Shown in pieces: positions 54,772 through 61,574 of a stretch of 64,000 bases of DNA; positions within the stretch are counted from its first letter, which is position 1; each line of letters opens with the position of its first letter. This stretch comes from CAZSDU01 sp963662525 (GTDB lineage: Bacteria > Bacteroidota > Bacteroidia > Bacteroidales > FEN-979), in the NCBI GenBank assembly GCA_963662525.1, contig OY759717.1:1178001-1242000 (forward strand). The letters are read 5' to 3'. The notes beneath the pieces were generated by a model. That model did no database searches. It was not told the origin of the DNA and saw only the letters and a program-made list of their open reading frames with translations. Both the position numbers and the translations under genes were made by a program.

Positions 54772-56231
54772 AAAAAATCAGATACGGAGCGTTGGATAAA
54801 CGATTCCGGATATTCATGGCAGGAATGTTCCTGTTCATCAGCATTATCGGGTTTACCCAGAAGGCATCAGAGACAGGAACGACGGAGATTATTATCCTGC
54901 ATACCAACGACATGCATGCCAAGATCGACAACCTCCCAAAACTCGCTTACCTGGCCGATAGTTTGAAAATGACTCACCCTTTCGTATTCCTTGTAGCAGC
55001 GGGTGACAATTTCACCGGTAATCCCGTGGTTGATATGATCCCTGATAAGGGTTTTCCCATGATTGACCTGATGAACAGCAGCGGATTTGATATCAGCTGC
55101 ATAGGGAACCATGAATTCGACCTTGGGCAAGATTTCCTTAATAAAAGAGTGGCTCAGGCCGAATTCCCCTTTATCTGTTCAAACCTAGATGCTTCCAACG
55201 CTGAATTGAAACAACCCCGACCTTATTATGTCCTTTATGCCGGAGCTGACATCACCATCGCAATCCTCGGCCTTATTCAGCTTGATGTTAACGGATTGCC
55301 AAGTTCTCATCCATCGAAAATGACAGGTATTCACTTTACTAATGGACTCAGCAAGGCCAAAGAATTTACCTGGCTGAAAGAAAAATATCATATCCTGATC
55401 GGACTCACCCATCTGGGAGTGGAAGATGATGTCCGGCTGGCCGATTCCATGCCACAATTCGATTTGATTATTGGGGGACATTCTCATACCTTGCTCGAAC
55501 AACCCCTGATTGAAAATGGCGTGATGATTGTACAGTCCGGATCAAACCTGAAATATGTGGGAAAAACTACCCTTACCATTGAAAACGGGTATGTGAAAAC
55601 ACGCAGGGATGAGATCATTCCACTCAGTACTTTGAAAAAGGGGAAACAGGAAATGGAATTACTTGTTAAAAAGTACAATCAAAATGAAGCATTCAGCAAG
55701 GTGGTCGGTGTCGCAGCTGAACCACTGGAAGGCCTGGATGAACTGGGAAGCCTGATGACGGATGCGCTGAAAGACGAACTGAAGGTTGATTTTGCCTTTC
55801 AGAATAAAGGAGGCATCCGGGTCCAGAGCATGTCTCAGGGTGACATCACCCTGAAAGATATTTATAAACTTGATCCTTTTAATAACCAGGTGGTAATTTT
55901 CAACATGAATGCCTCCGAAATCAAGTCATTAATCTGTTACGGATACAAACTGGAGAAGGGCATTGATCTCCAGGTTTCAGGAATGACATATACCATCACA
56001 GACAATGGCAAAAACGAATGTGCCTCTGTTGAAATGCTTGATGCATCCGGCAAACCACTTGATGAAAAAAAGGAATTCATGGTGGCCATGAATAATTATA
56101 TGGCCGTTACTTATCAATTTGATCATCATGATTCAGGGACCACTTCTTCCATAACAACTGCAGAAGCCCTGATTAATTTTCTTAAAACGAAAAAAACAAT
56201 TCATTATCACGGGGTAAAAAGAGCAAAGTAG
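54768..56231 (+). CDS. 5'-nucleotidase/2',3'-cyclic phosphodiesterase (UshA-like)
   Basis: A 487-residue exported enzyme with a signal/anchor (IFMAGMFLFISIIGFTQ). The N-terminal calcineurin-like phosphoesterase domain has IIILHTNDMHAKID, AAGDNFTGN, IGNHEFDLG and IIGGHSHT, supplying the dinuclear metal ligands. The C-terminal nucleotidase domain shows GSLMTDALKDEL and FQNKGGIRVQ. It hydrolyses nucleotides to nucleoside and phosphate outside the cytoplasm. It overlaps the HEPN-like gene and converges with an alkaline phosphatase after two bases. Confidence 0.92.
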   Translation: MKKIRYGALDKRFRIFMAGMFLFISIIGFTQKASETGTTEIIILHTNDMHAKIDNLPKLAYLADSLKMTHPFVFLVAAGDNFTGNPVVDMIPDKGFPMIDLMNSSGFDISCIGNHEFDLGQDFLNKRVAQAEFPFICSNLDASNAELKQPRPYYVLYAGADITIAILGLIQLDVNGLPSSHPSKMTGIHFTNGLSKAKEFTWLKEKYHILIGLTHLGVEDDVRLADSMPQFDLIIGGHSHTLLEQPLIENGVMIVQSGSNLKYVGKTTLTIENGYVKTRRDEIIPLSTLKKGKQEMELLVKKYNQNEAFSKVVGVAAEPLEGLDELGSLMTDALKDELKVDFAFQNKGGIRVQSMSQGDITLKDIYKLDPFNNQVVIFNMNASEIKSLICYGYKLEKGIDLQVSGMTYTITDNGKNECASVEMLDASGKPLDEKKEFMVAMNNYMAVTYQFDHHDSGTTSSITTAEALINFLKTKKTIHYHGVKRAK

Positions 56232-56233
56232 TT

Positions 56234-57673
56234 TTATTTCGTCCAGAGCAGATGAATGAGCTGTGCAACCTCAGAATTCTGGATAAACGGACCCCTCACA
56301 CTGTCATACTCATCAGCAAAACCAGAGTATAATTCGCTTCCAGAGCCTATGGCAAAAAATGCGATCAAGGAATTGGTATGGTCCGTGGAATTGAATTTCA
56401 TTCCCGGCAATTCTCCCTGACCCCGATCCTTCAGGGGAATAAAAGGCTCTTCCCCCCATAAAAAACCGGTTTCGTGATCACCGGTGACGATCATTAGGGT
56501 TTCATTCCAGTTGCTATTGGATTCCACCCACTTTACCGCTACATCAACCGCATCACTGAATCCTTTCATTTCTTCAATCAGCCTGCCTTTCTGGTTTCCG
56601 TGTGCAGCCCAGTCAATGGCACCACCTTCAATCATGATAAAGAAACCTTCAGGGTTTTGATCCAGTACATTCAACGCACCAGCAACCATTTCAGCAAGGC
56701 TTGGAACTGTGGTAATATAAGGAGTCAGGTAAGGCGGTGAATCCTGGGTTTCACCGTTTTTCATATCTCTTGACTGTTGGAGGGTGGAGTATACCGGAGC
56801 ACATCCAAGAACGCGTTTCGGGGTGTTGCCGTTCATCAGGGATCTGAACCCGCTTAGATCGCTCACCACTGTCCAGGGATCAGGTTTTCCGTCACCATCT
56901 GTATCCCTGATGTGTTTTATTTTCCCATTGACATTGAAACTGGTTTGTTTCCCACTCCCCCTGATGATCTGCGACCAGAAAATGCTATCACCCACATATC
57001 TGGAGTTTTTCCAACTGCCTGCCAACTGTTTCCCATTATCATCATACATCGGGTTTCCACATCCCATGATCAGGTCGCAACGGCTAGTGAGAAGCATCTG
57101 ATAAGCGATTCCTGCATAATCGCTGCGGCTCCCGGAATGGGCAACAAACCCGGCAGGAGTGGCATGGCTGAATGGAACGCTTGTGACTACTCCCGCTGAT
57201 TTTCCGATTGCCTTGGCCCATTCCACAAGATTCTCCAGGGTATCGCGCACCACCGAAAGTCCAATGGCATTATTGTATGTTTTATAACCCGTGGACATGG
57301 CAGTCGCTGCGGCAGCCGACTCAGTGAAGTTCTTTTTCAGGTATGAGGCGTCTTTCCATGCTTCCTGGGGATTGTATCCTGCAGCCATATAATTCGAACC
57401 GTCGCGTTTGGCATCATACTCCCCGGCTTTGGCAGGATAATGTGCCATGGCCAGGCAAACAGGGAAGCTTTCATAGACCTGTTTCAAATTACCAAAGTAA
57501 AAATCAACTGCCTTAATATGGTTGAACCCCATGCCATCCCCAATCATGAGGATGATATTTTTGGGGCGTGGAAGTCTTTTCCCCGGCTGGGCATGCAGGG
57601 AATTGCTCAGTGCAGACAGTCCGAGGCAGCCGGCAAGAAGGAAATAAAGCATTAACTTATTTGAATTCAGCAT
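56234..57673 (-). CDS. Periplasmic alkaline phosphatase (PhoA-type)
   Basis: A 479-residue phosphomonoesterase with a signal peptide (LAGCLGLSALSNSLHAQ; Cys17 might be lipidated). Motifs: NIILMIGDGMG (metal ligand Asp), TESAAAATAMSTG with the nucleophilic Ser, EGGAIDWAAHGNQ, and VTGDHETGF (metal ligands). It releases phosphate from organic monoesters. With the convergent 5'-nucleotidase this suggests phosphate scavenging. A Pho box is not recognised. Confidence 0.95.
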   Translation of the reverse strand: MLNSNKLMLYFLLAGCLGLSALSNSLHAQPGKRLPRPKNIILMIGDGMGFNHIKAVDFYFGNLKQVYESFPVCLAMAHYPAKAGEYDAKRDGSNYMAAGYNPQEAWKDASYLKKNFTESAAAATAMSTGYKTYNNAIGLSVVRDTLENLVEWAKAIGKSAGVVTSVPFSHATPAGFVAHSGSRSDYAGIAYQMLLTSRCDLIMGCGNPMYDDNGKQLAGSWKNSRYVGDSIFWSQIIRGSGKQTSFNVNGKIKHIRDTDGDGKPDPWTVVSDLSGFRSLMNGNTPKRVLGCAPVYSTLQQSRDMKNGETQDSPPYLTPYITTVPSLAEMVAGALNVLDQNPEGFFIMIEGGAIDWAAHGNQKGRLIEEMKGFSDAVDVAVKWVESNSNWNETLMIVTGDHETGFLWGEEPFIPLKDRGQGELPGMKFNSTDHTNSLIAFFAIGSGSELYSGFADEYDSVRGPFIQNSEVAQLIHLLWTK

Positions 57674-57690
57674 AAGGAAATGTTAGTTGA

Positions 57691-57698
57691 CAAATATA
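57691..57698 (-). promoter_or_regulatory. -7 box of the alkaline phosphatase gene
   Basis: TATATTTG on the minus strand fits TAnnTTTG and lies 17 bases before the ATG. No -33 at normal spacing. Confidence 0.45.
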
Positions 57699-57800
57699 CT
57701 TCAAAATGATATTCCGGCTTCCGGCTTCCGGCAAACCGTATTCGACCCCCTATTTTCGGCTGTTCATGGAAAATAGATTTACGAGATGGCACTATCGGAT

Positions 57801-57808
57801 TAATTTTG
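57801..57808 (+). promoter_or_regulatory. -7 box of the small membrane protein gene
   Basis: TAATTTTG fits TAnnTTTG and lies 17 bases before ATG 57826; it supports that short frame as a real gene. Confidence 0.4.
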
Positions 57809-57825
57809 GCTGAAATATTTAACCC

Positions 57826-58065
57826 ATGGAAACGATCACCCATTTTTTAGCCAGCTTAGATATCTTTCAGATTCTGATCAATGCGTTCCCATCTATCTTT
57901 AATCCTATCATTCATGGATTTCAGAATCTGTTTATCCTCCTTTTTACAAGTTTAAAACACCTGGTTGAACTGAACCCAGGTTTAATCGGAGGTATGTTCT
58001 TTATTCTGGCTATCTATGGAATATTTACATTGGCCCAAAATTTGCGAAAAGTAAAAGTTAAATAA
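57826..58065 (+). CDS. Small membrane protein of unknown function
   Basis: A 79-residue protein with a central membrane helix (GFQNLFILLFTSL) and a C-terminal one (GLIGGMFFILAIYGIFTLAQ) followed by a positive tail (NLRKVKVK). I recognise no family. The isolated position, own -7 box and clean translation argue for a real gene. Confidence 0.6.
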   Translation: METITHFLASLDIFQILINAFPSIFNPIIHGFQNLFILLFTSLKHLVELNPGLIGGMFFILAIYGIFTLAQNLRKVKVK

Positions 58066-58077
58066 GGAAAGAAGTAT

Positions 58078-58221
58078 CTATCTTGGTTCACTGATTCTCA
58101 GCAATTCCAAAATTGTTTTCCAGCTTCTGGTAGTCGCAGTGATATTCCACTTCTTTTCAAAGAAATTGTTGGTCAGCTTCGTATTCCCATACCCTCCCGG
58201 GTAATATAGATAAATCACCTT
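58078..58221 (-). pseudogene. C-terminal remnant of a DUF1697-like protein
   Basis: On the minus strand the frame from about 58218 to the TAG at 58080-58078 encodes 46 residues: VIYLYYPGGYGNTKLTNNFF then EKKWNITATTRSWKTILELL. This matches, from memory, the conserved C-terminal block of DUF1697 proteins (GYG-TKL-NNFFEKK...ATTRNW-T). No start codon or N-terminal part precedes it; it runs into the end of the anti-sigma-like gene, with which it overlaps by a few bases. A relic, probably left by a deletion. Confidence 0.65.
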
Positions 58222-58577
58222 TCCTGTTGCTTTTTAAAAAGATATTTGAGAAAAACCTGGTCGGTAAAAAGAATAAACAAACCGGCTATCAATATCCCGG
58301 TAATAAAAACCCTGTTTTGTATCAGATAAGATTGTAAAAGGGAAAGCTCTTTAACCGAAATGAAGAAAAAAATCAGTCCGAAAACCAGGAGTGCACCTAT
58401 GGCAATCAGGCATTTGTAACCAAATTCCATGATTATTTCCTGCCAGAAGATACGCTTTCCCATGGCTTCCATCATACGATCCGTGAAACCCTGGGGCAAT
58501 CCGGTCTCCGGTGCTTGCCTGAGTGCATCTTCGATCAGGGCTTCCATTTCTGGCTGATATTCTTTTTCAGTATTCAT
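58215..58577 (-). CDS. Putative anti-sigma or sigma-associated membrane protein
   Basis: A 120-residue protein with an acidic cytoplasmic N-terminus (MNTEKEYQPEMEALIEDALR) and two membrane helices (about 55-72 and 88-106). No zinc-binding anti-sigma (ZAS) HxxxCxxC motif is seen. Its only link is position: 25 bases downstream of an ECF sigma gene, as anti-sigma genes commonly are. Role inferred from context. Its C-terminal end abuts a DUF1697 remnant, so its tail may have been altered by a deletion. Confidence 0.6.
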   Translation of the reverse strand: MNTEKEYQPEMEALIEDALRQAPETGLPQGFTDRMMEAMGKRIFWQEIIMEFGYKCLIAIGALLVFGLIFFFISVKELSLLQSYLIQNRVFITGILIAGLFILFTDQVFLKYLFKKQQER

Positions 58578-58602
58578 GATACAAATATAATTAATTCAAA
58601 AA

Positions 58603-59178
58603 TTAATGCTCAAATAACACCATCTGGATATCAGGGATTATTTTTAACACGGATTCCCTGATCATATCCCTTGCCCGGCTGATATAGCTTTTCACAGTGC
58701 CCTCCGGCATACCTGTGATTTCCGCAATCTCGCGGTAAGAGCAACCTTCCAGGTGATAAAGGGTGATCACCGTCCGGTAATTTACAGGCAGCATATCTAC
58801 CACTTGATGTACGATTCTTTTTATCTCCTCCTTGTCTGTTGTTCCGATCGATATTTCCTTGGAAGCTCTTCCTGAGTATAGCGGACACAGGTCTTCCGTT
58901 GAAAAAACTTTCTCCCTCCCTTTTTTCCTGAGATGATCCACACAAACATTATAGGCCACCGATCCAATCCAGGTAGAAAGTTTTGAATCGCCACGGAAAT
59001 TCTTAATATCCTTCAGTATCCGGAGAAAAATATCCTGGCACAGATCCTCCGCATCTTCCTGCCTGTTGGTCATACGCAGCACCATATGCCAGACCAGGTT
59101 CTTGTGTTTATCCACAAGGAACCTCAGGGCACTTGTATTCCCATTCCTGACCTGGGCTATCAGTTCGTGATCATCCAT
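58603..59178 (-). CDS. ECF-family RNA polymerase sigma factor
   Basis: A 191-residue sigma factor: region 2 (TSALRFLVDKHKNLVWHMVL, EDAEDLCQDIFLRILKDI, FRGDSKLSTWIGSVAYNVCV) and region 4 (LPVNYRTVITLYHLEGCSYR then EIAEITGMPEGTVKSYISRA) are complete. I chose ATG 59178 (MDDHEL) over the in-frame ATG at 59187 because the latter lies inside a putative -10 element. It is the first gene of an operon with a membrane protein, and the promoter region contains a mirror-image pair of ECF-type promoters, so autoregulation is likely. Confidence 0.9.
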   Translation of the reverse strand: MDDHELIAQVRNGNTSALRFLVDKHKNLVWHMVLRMTNRQEDAEDLCQDIFLRILKDIKNFRGDSKLSTWIGSVAYNVCVDHLRKKGREKVFSTEDLCPLYSGRASKEISIGTTDKEEIKRIVHQVVDMLPVNYRTVITLYHLEGCSYREIAEITGMPEGTVKSYISRARDMIRESVLKIIPDIQMVLFEH

Positions 59179-59185
59179 TCCAAGC

Positions 59186-59264
59186 ATTAGTCGCAGAATA
59201 ATGTAAAAGGTTGCAAAATTTTTATTTCTGTTTTTGCAACTTTCTTATTCCGCCTGCGACTAAT
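59186..59264. promoter_or_regulatory. Mirror-image ECF-type divergent promoters
   Basis: Reading left (minus strand), TTGCAAC (59216-59210) is followed after 13 bases by CTGCGACTAAT (59196-59186). Reading right (plus strand), TTGCAAC (59234-59240) is followed after 13 bases by CTGCGACTAAT (59254-59264). The elements match exactly in sequence and spacing; GCAAC and CGAC are 16 bases apart, as expected for ECF -35 and -10 elements. The left copy points at the sigma gene, the right at the 59295 gene. Sequence seen; promoter use inferred. Confidence 0.72.
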
Positions 59265-59294
59265 TGACCAAATATAACCTTAAATCATAAATCC

Positions 59295-59651
59295 ATGGCA
59301 CAAGATGCATTAATCACCGCAATCGTTTTCTTCGGGATATATCAACTGGTCAAGGTATTCACCGACTTTCTCCTGAAACGTAAAATCATTAAATCCGGAC
59401 ACCTGGAGCATGCCGGCATCCTTGAACCCGTCAGGCTGAACCAGGAGGAAAACCGCTATCCGACACTTAAATGGGGGCTTGTCGCCCTGATGGCCGGGAT
59501 CGGTTTGATCCTGATTGAATCATTAAGCTGGGGTGGAGCGTTCAAATGGGTCAAAGACTATAACTCCGTCATGCCCCTTGGCATTGAGCTGGTATTTATC
59601 GCTGCCGGTTTCCTGATCTACTTTTTTATCGTCAATGCAAAGAAAAAGTAA
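59295..59651 (+). CDS. Small membrane protein (DUF6249-like) in the ECF regulon
   Basis: A 118-residue protein with three membrane helices (about 5-22, 57-77, 95-112) and the motif YPTLKWGLVALMAGIGLILIE, resembling DUF6249-type proteins (moderate certainty). It begins 30 bases after the right-hand ECF-type promoter and is followed by an intrinsic terminator, so it is probably a single-gene unit. Function unknown; the shared promoter type suggests control by the adjacent sigma factor. Confidence 0.75.
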   Translation: MAQDALITAIVFFGIYQLVKVFTDFLLKRKIIKSGHLEHAGILEPVRLNQEENRYPTLKWGLVALMAGIGLILIESLSWGGAFKWVKDYNSVMPLGIELVFIAAGFLIYFFIVNAKKK

Positions 59652-59678
59652 TTTCATACATCCATTGCCTGAAATCAG

Positions 59679-59710
59679 AGGTCGTTCCTGTGGGACGACC
59701 TTTTTCTTTT
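59679..59710 (+). terminator. Intrinsic terminator after the DUF6249-like gene
   Basis: AGGTCGTTCC and GGGACGACCT form a 10-base-pair stem (one G-T pair) with a TGT loop, followed by TTTTTCTTTT. It lies 28 bases after the stop of the 59295 gene and fits a Rho-independent terminator. Confidence 0.85.
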
Positions 59711-59721
59711 GTACTTTTGAC

Positions 59722-59780
59722 CGATAACAGATGTGCGATAACGGATAAAACCGTAAATCGCAAATCAAAAAATCGTAAAT
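59722..59780. repeat. CGATAAC/AATCGTA-type degenerate repeats before the YebE-like gene
   Basis: Degenerate copies of CGATAAC(A/G)GAT and then GTAAATCG / AATCGTAAAT occupy the space between terminator and start codon, ending ATCGTAAATATTTATG. The tail matches the repeat before phzF almost exactly. Dispersed simple repeat of unknown role. Confidence 0.6.
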
Positions 59781-59784
59781 ATTT

Positions 59785-60390
59785 ATGAATCTTGATTATT
59801 TTTCCCAGTATTTCGACAATGAAACCTTCATGTTCATTGTCCTCCCCCTGCTTATTTTTTTATTTCGTATTGTTGACCAGTCCATCGGAACAATCCGGTT
59901 GATATTTGCAGCCAAGGGGCTGAAAAAACTGGCTCCTTTATTTGCATTTTTCGAATCTTTCATTTGGCTGATCGCTATCGGGCAGATCATGAAGCACCTT
60001 GACAATATCTATTGTTACCTGGCCTTTGCAGGAGGTTATGCAGCGGGTAATTATTTCGGTATTCTGCTGGAGGAGAAATTATCGATAGGTACTGTAGTTA
60101 TCCGGGTAATCCCAAAGATGGACACGACTGAACTGATCCGTCATCTCCGTGCCGAGAATTACGGTGTCACAGTAGTTCCCGTGGATGGCATGCTGGGCCC
60201 GACGAAAATGCTGTTCACCACCATACGCAGGAAAGAAGCGCCACGGGTGATCGACATCATCAAGCACCATAATCCCACCGCCTTCTATACCATCGATGAA
60301 GTGAAGGTTGTGAGCGGAGGATATTTTGATCGTAAAAATAAATCCATCTTCTCCATCCTGAACCCTTTTCAGAAAACTGTCAAATCCTAA
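59785..60390 (+). CDS. YebE-like membrane protein (UPF0316/DUF5698-DUF2179)
   Basis: A 201-residue protein with an N-terminal membrane part (three helices, about 17-105; QSIGTIRLIFAAKGLKKLAP and ESFIWLIAIGQIM are typical) and a C-terminal DUF2179 ferredoxin-like domain (TTELIRHLRAENYGVTVVPV, TIDEVKVVSGGYF). Members such as Bacillus YebE are uncharacterised; DUF2179 domains in related proteins bind nucleotides. Followed after 12 bases by a 37-codon membrane ORF. Confidence 0.85.
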   Translation: MNLDYFSQYFDNETFMFIVLPLLIFLFRIVDQSIGTIRLIFAAKGLKKLAPLFAFFESFIWLIAIGQIMKHLDNIYCYLAFAGGYAAGNYFGILLEEKLSIGTVVIRVIPKMDTTELIRHLRAENYGVTVVPVDGMLGPTKMLFTTIRRKEAPRVIDIIKHHNPTAFYTIDEVKVVSGGYFDRKNKSIFSILNPFQKTVKS

Positions 60391-60402
60391 AGTTCATTAT
60401 CG

Positions 60403-60516
60403 ATGATCCTCGTATTTTTCATATTATTGATCCTGGCCGGAATTTTTTCATGGTATTTTCTGATCATCCGTCCCTGGATGGAATACAGAAGGAAAAAGAA
60501 TGAAAAAAAACATTGA
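60403..60516 (+). CDS. Candidate 37-residue single-span membrane protein
   Basis: A short frame from ATG 60403 to TGA 60514-60516 encodes one long hydrophobic helix (MILVFFILLILAGIFSWYFL) followed by a basic tail (RPWMEYRRKKNEKK), a positive-inside topology typical of genuine small membrane proteins. It starts 12 bases after the YebE-like gene. It has no recognised family and a random origin cannot be ruled out. Confidence 0.4.
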   Translation: MILVFFILLILAGIFSWYFLIIRPWMEYRRKKNEKKH

Positions 60517-60558
60517 TTATAGAAGAGTTTTTTGTAAATTAGTGGAAAATACAAGGCG

Positions 60559-60780
60559 ATGGAAACGTTTGAAAAAATTCTTATACTCAACAACGAGTTC
60601 GAGGCTAATCTTTTAGAAGAGGTTCTTACCGACCGGAAAATTCCTCATGGAATCGTACGTGCTGAAGATACTGCACTGGGTGGTATCATGGAAATGGAAA
60701 ATGGCTGGGGATATATTGAAGCTCCGGCAAGATGCAAAGAGGAGATCGAGAAGTTCTATGCAGAGATCATTAAACCATGA
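60559..60780 (+). CDS. Small DUF2007-like protein
   Basis: A 73-residue cytoplasmic protein. EKILILNNEFEANLLEEVLT followed by DRKIPHGI resembles DUF2007 (putative signal-transducing) domains, where strand, helix and strand form a small alpha/beta unit. Function unknown. Nine bases precede the dedA start, so the two are likely cotranscribed. Confidence 0.65.
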   Translation: METFEKILILNNEFEANLLEEVLTDRKIPHGIVRAEDTALGGIMEMENGWGYIEAPARCKEEIEKFYAEIIKP

Positions 60781-60789
60781 ACTGCGTGA

Positions 60790-61431
60790 ATGGAGCAACT
60801 TAAAGATTTTTTTGACATTATTATCAATTCTGAAAAGCTGATCCATTACGGTGGACTTGCCCTTCTTCTATTCATCATCTTTGCAGAAACCGGATTAATT
60901 TTCGGGTTTATTTTCCCGGGAGATGCATTGCTTTTTACGGCAGGGATTTATTGTGGTTCAACAGATCTTTCAGTCAACATCTATGTCCTGGTGATCGCCG
61001 TTATTTTGGCGGCAATAGCCGGAAATATCCTGGGTTTCGCGACTGGAAAATTTTTCGGAAAGAAACTTTTCCTGAAGAAAGACAATCTGTTTTTTAAACA
61101 ACGGCATCTGGAGCAAGCACGGGATTATTATAACAAACATGGAGGTCTTGCCTTGATCGGCGGGCGTTTTATACCTGTTATCCGCACCTTTGTCCCGATC
61201 CTGGCCGGGGCGATCGAGATGAATTTCTGGAGATTCAGCTTTCTAAATGTTTCCGGAGCTATCCTCTGGGCCGGATCATTGATCCCGTTAGGATACTTTG
61301 TTGGAAAGAAAATTCCGACATCCGTCGATAATATTGAATATATTATCCTTGGAATAACTGCCATCACCATGACAATTCTCATCCGTGGTTTTATCAAGAT
61401 TCGTAAGCAAGACAAGGCTTCTAAGAAGTAA
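60790..61431 (+). CDS. DedA-family membrane protein
   Basis: A 213-residue protein with the DedA (SNARE-associated) pattern: a re-entrant region with FAETGLIFGFIFPGDALLF, the conserved GGRFIPVIRTFVPILAGAIE motif with essential Arg residues, and a C-terminal helix. DedA proteins move lipids such as undecaprenyl phosphate or phosphatidylethanolamine across the inner membrane and support membrane potential. Forms a probable two-gene unit with the DUF2007-like gene. Confidence 0.9.
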   Translation: MEQLKDFFDIIINSEKLIHYGGLALLLFIIFAETGLIFGFIFPGDALLFTAGIYCGSTDLSVNIYVLVIAVILAAIAGNILGFATGKFFGKKLFLKKDNLFFKQRHLEQARDYYNKHGGLALIGGRFIPVIRTFVPILAGAIEMNFWRFSFLNVSGAILWAGSLIPLGYFVGKKIPTSVDNIEYIILGITAITMTILIRGFIKIRKQDKASKK

Positions 61432-61467
61432 CTATCATTATTTTACTGTTAACCGGAAAATTTTACT

Positions 61468-61475
61468 TACCTTTG
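61468..61475 (+). promoter_or_regulatory. -7 box of the DEAD-box helicase gene, with long leader
   Basis: TACCTTTG fits TAnnTTTG. It predicts transcription from about 61482 and a leader near 90 bases before ATG 61575, much longer than for other genes in the window; the leader holds a 20-base tandem repeat. Confidence 0.5.
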
Positions 61476-61486
61476 CATCCGGTTTC

Positions 61487-61526
61487 CCTCCCTGCATAGA
61501 TTAAATCCTCCCTGCATAGATTAAAG
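61487..61526. repeat. 20-base tandem repeat in the helicase leader
   Basis: CCTCCCTGCATAGATTAAA occurs twice in a row (61487-61506 and 61507-61526, 19 of 20 bases the same), between the predicted promoter and start codon of the DEAD-box helicase gene. It is thus in the untranslated leader, where it could bind a regulator or pair within the mRNA. Confidence 0.85.
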
Positions 61527-61574
61527 TTACCCGGTTTTAACACCGTTTTATTTATTTAATATTGAATTACCATT

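Noticed and set aside
57713..57732. Three head-to-tail CTTCCGG-like copies upstream of the alkaline phosphatase gene, considered as a Pho box
   Set aside because: The unit does not resemble a CTGTCAT-type Pho box and is too short; kept as a micro-repeat only.
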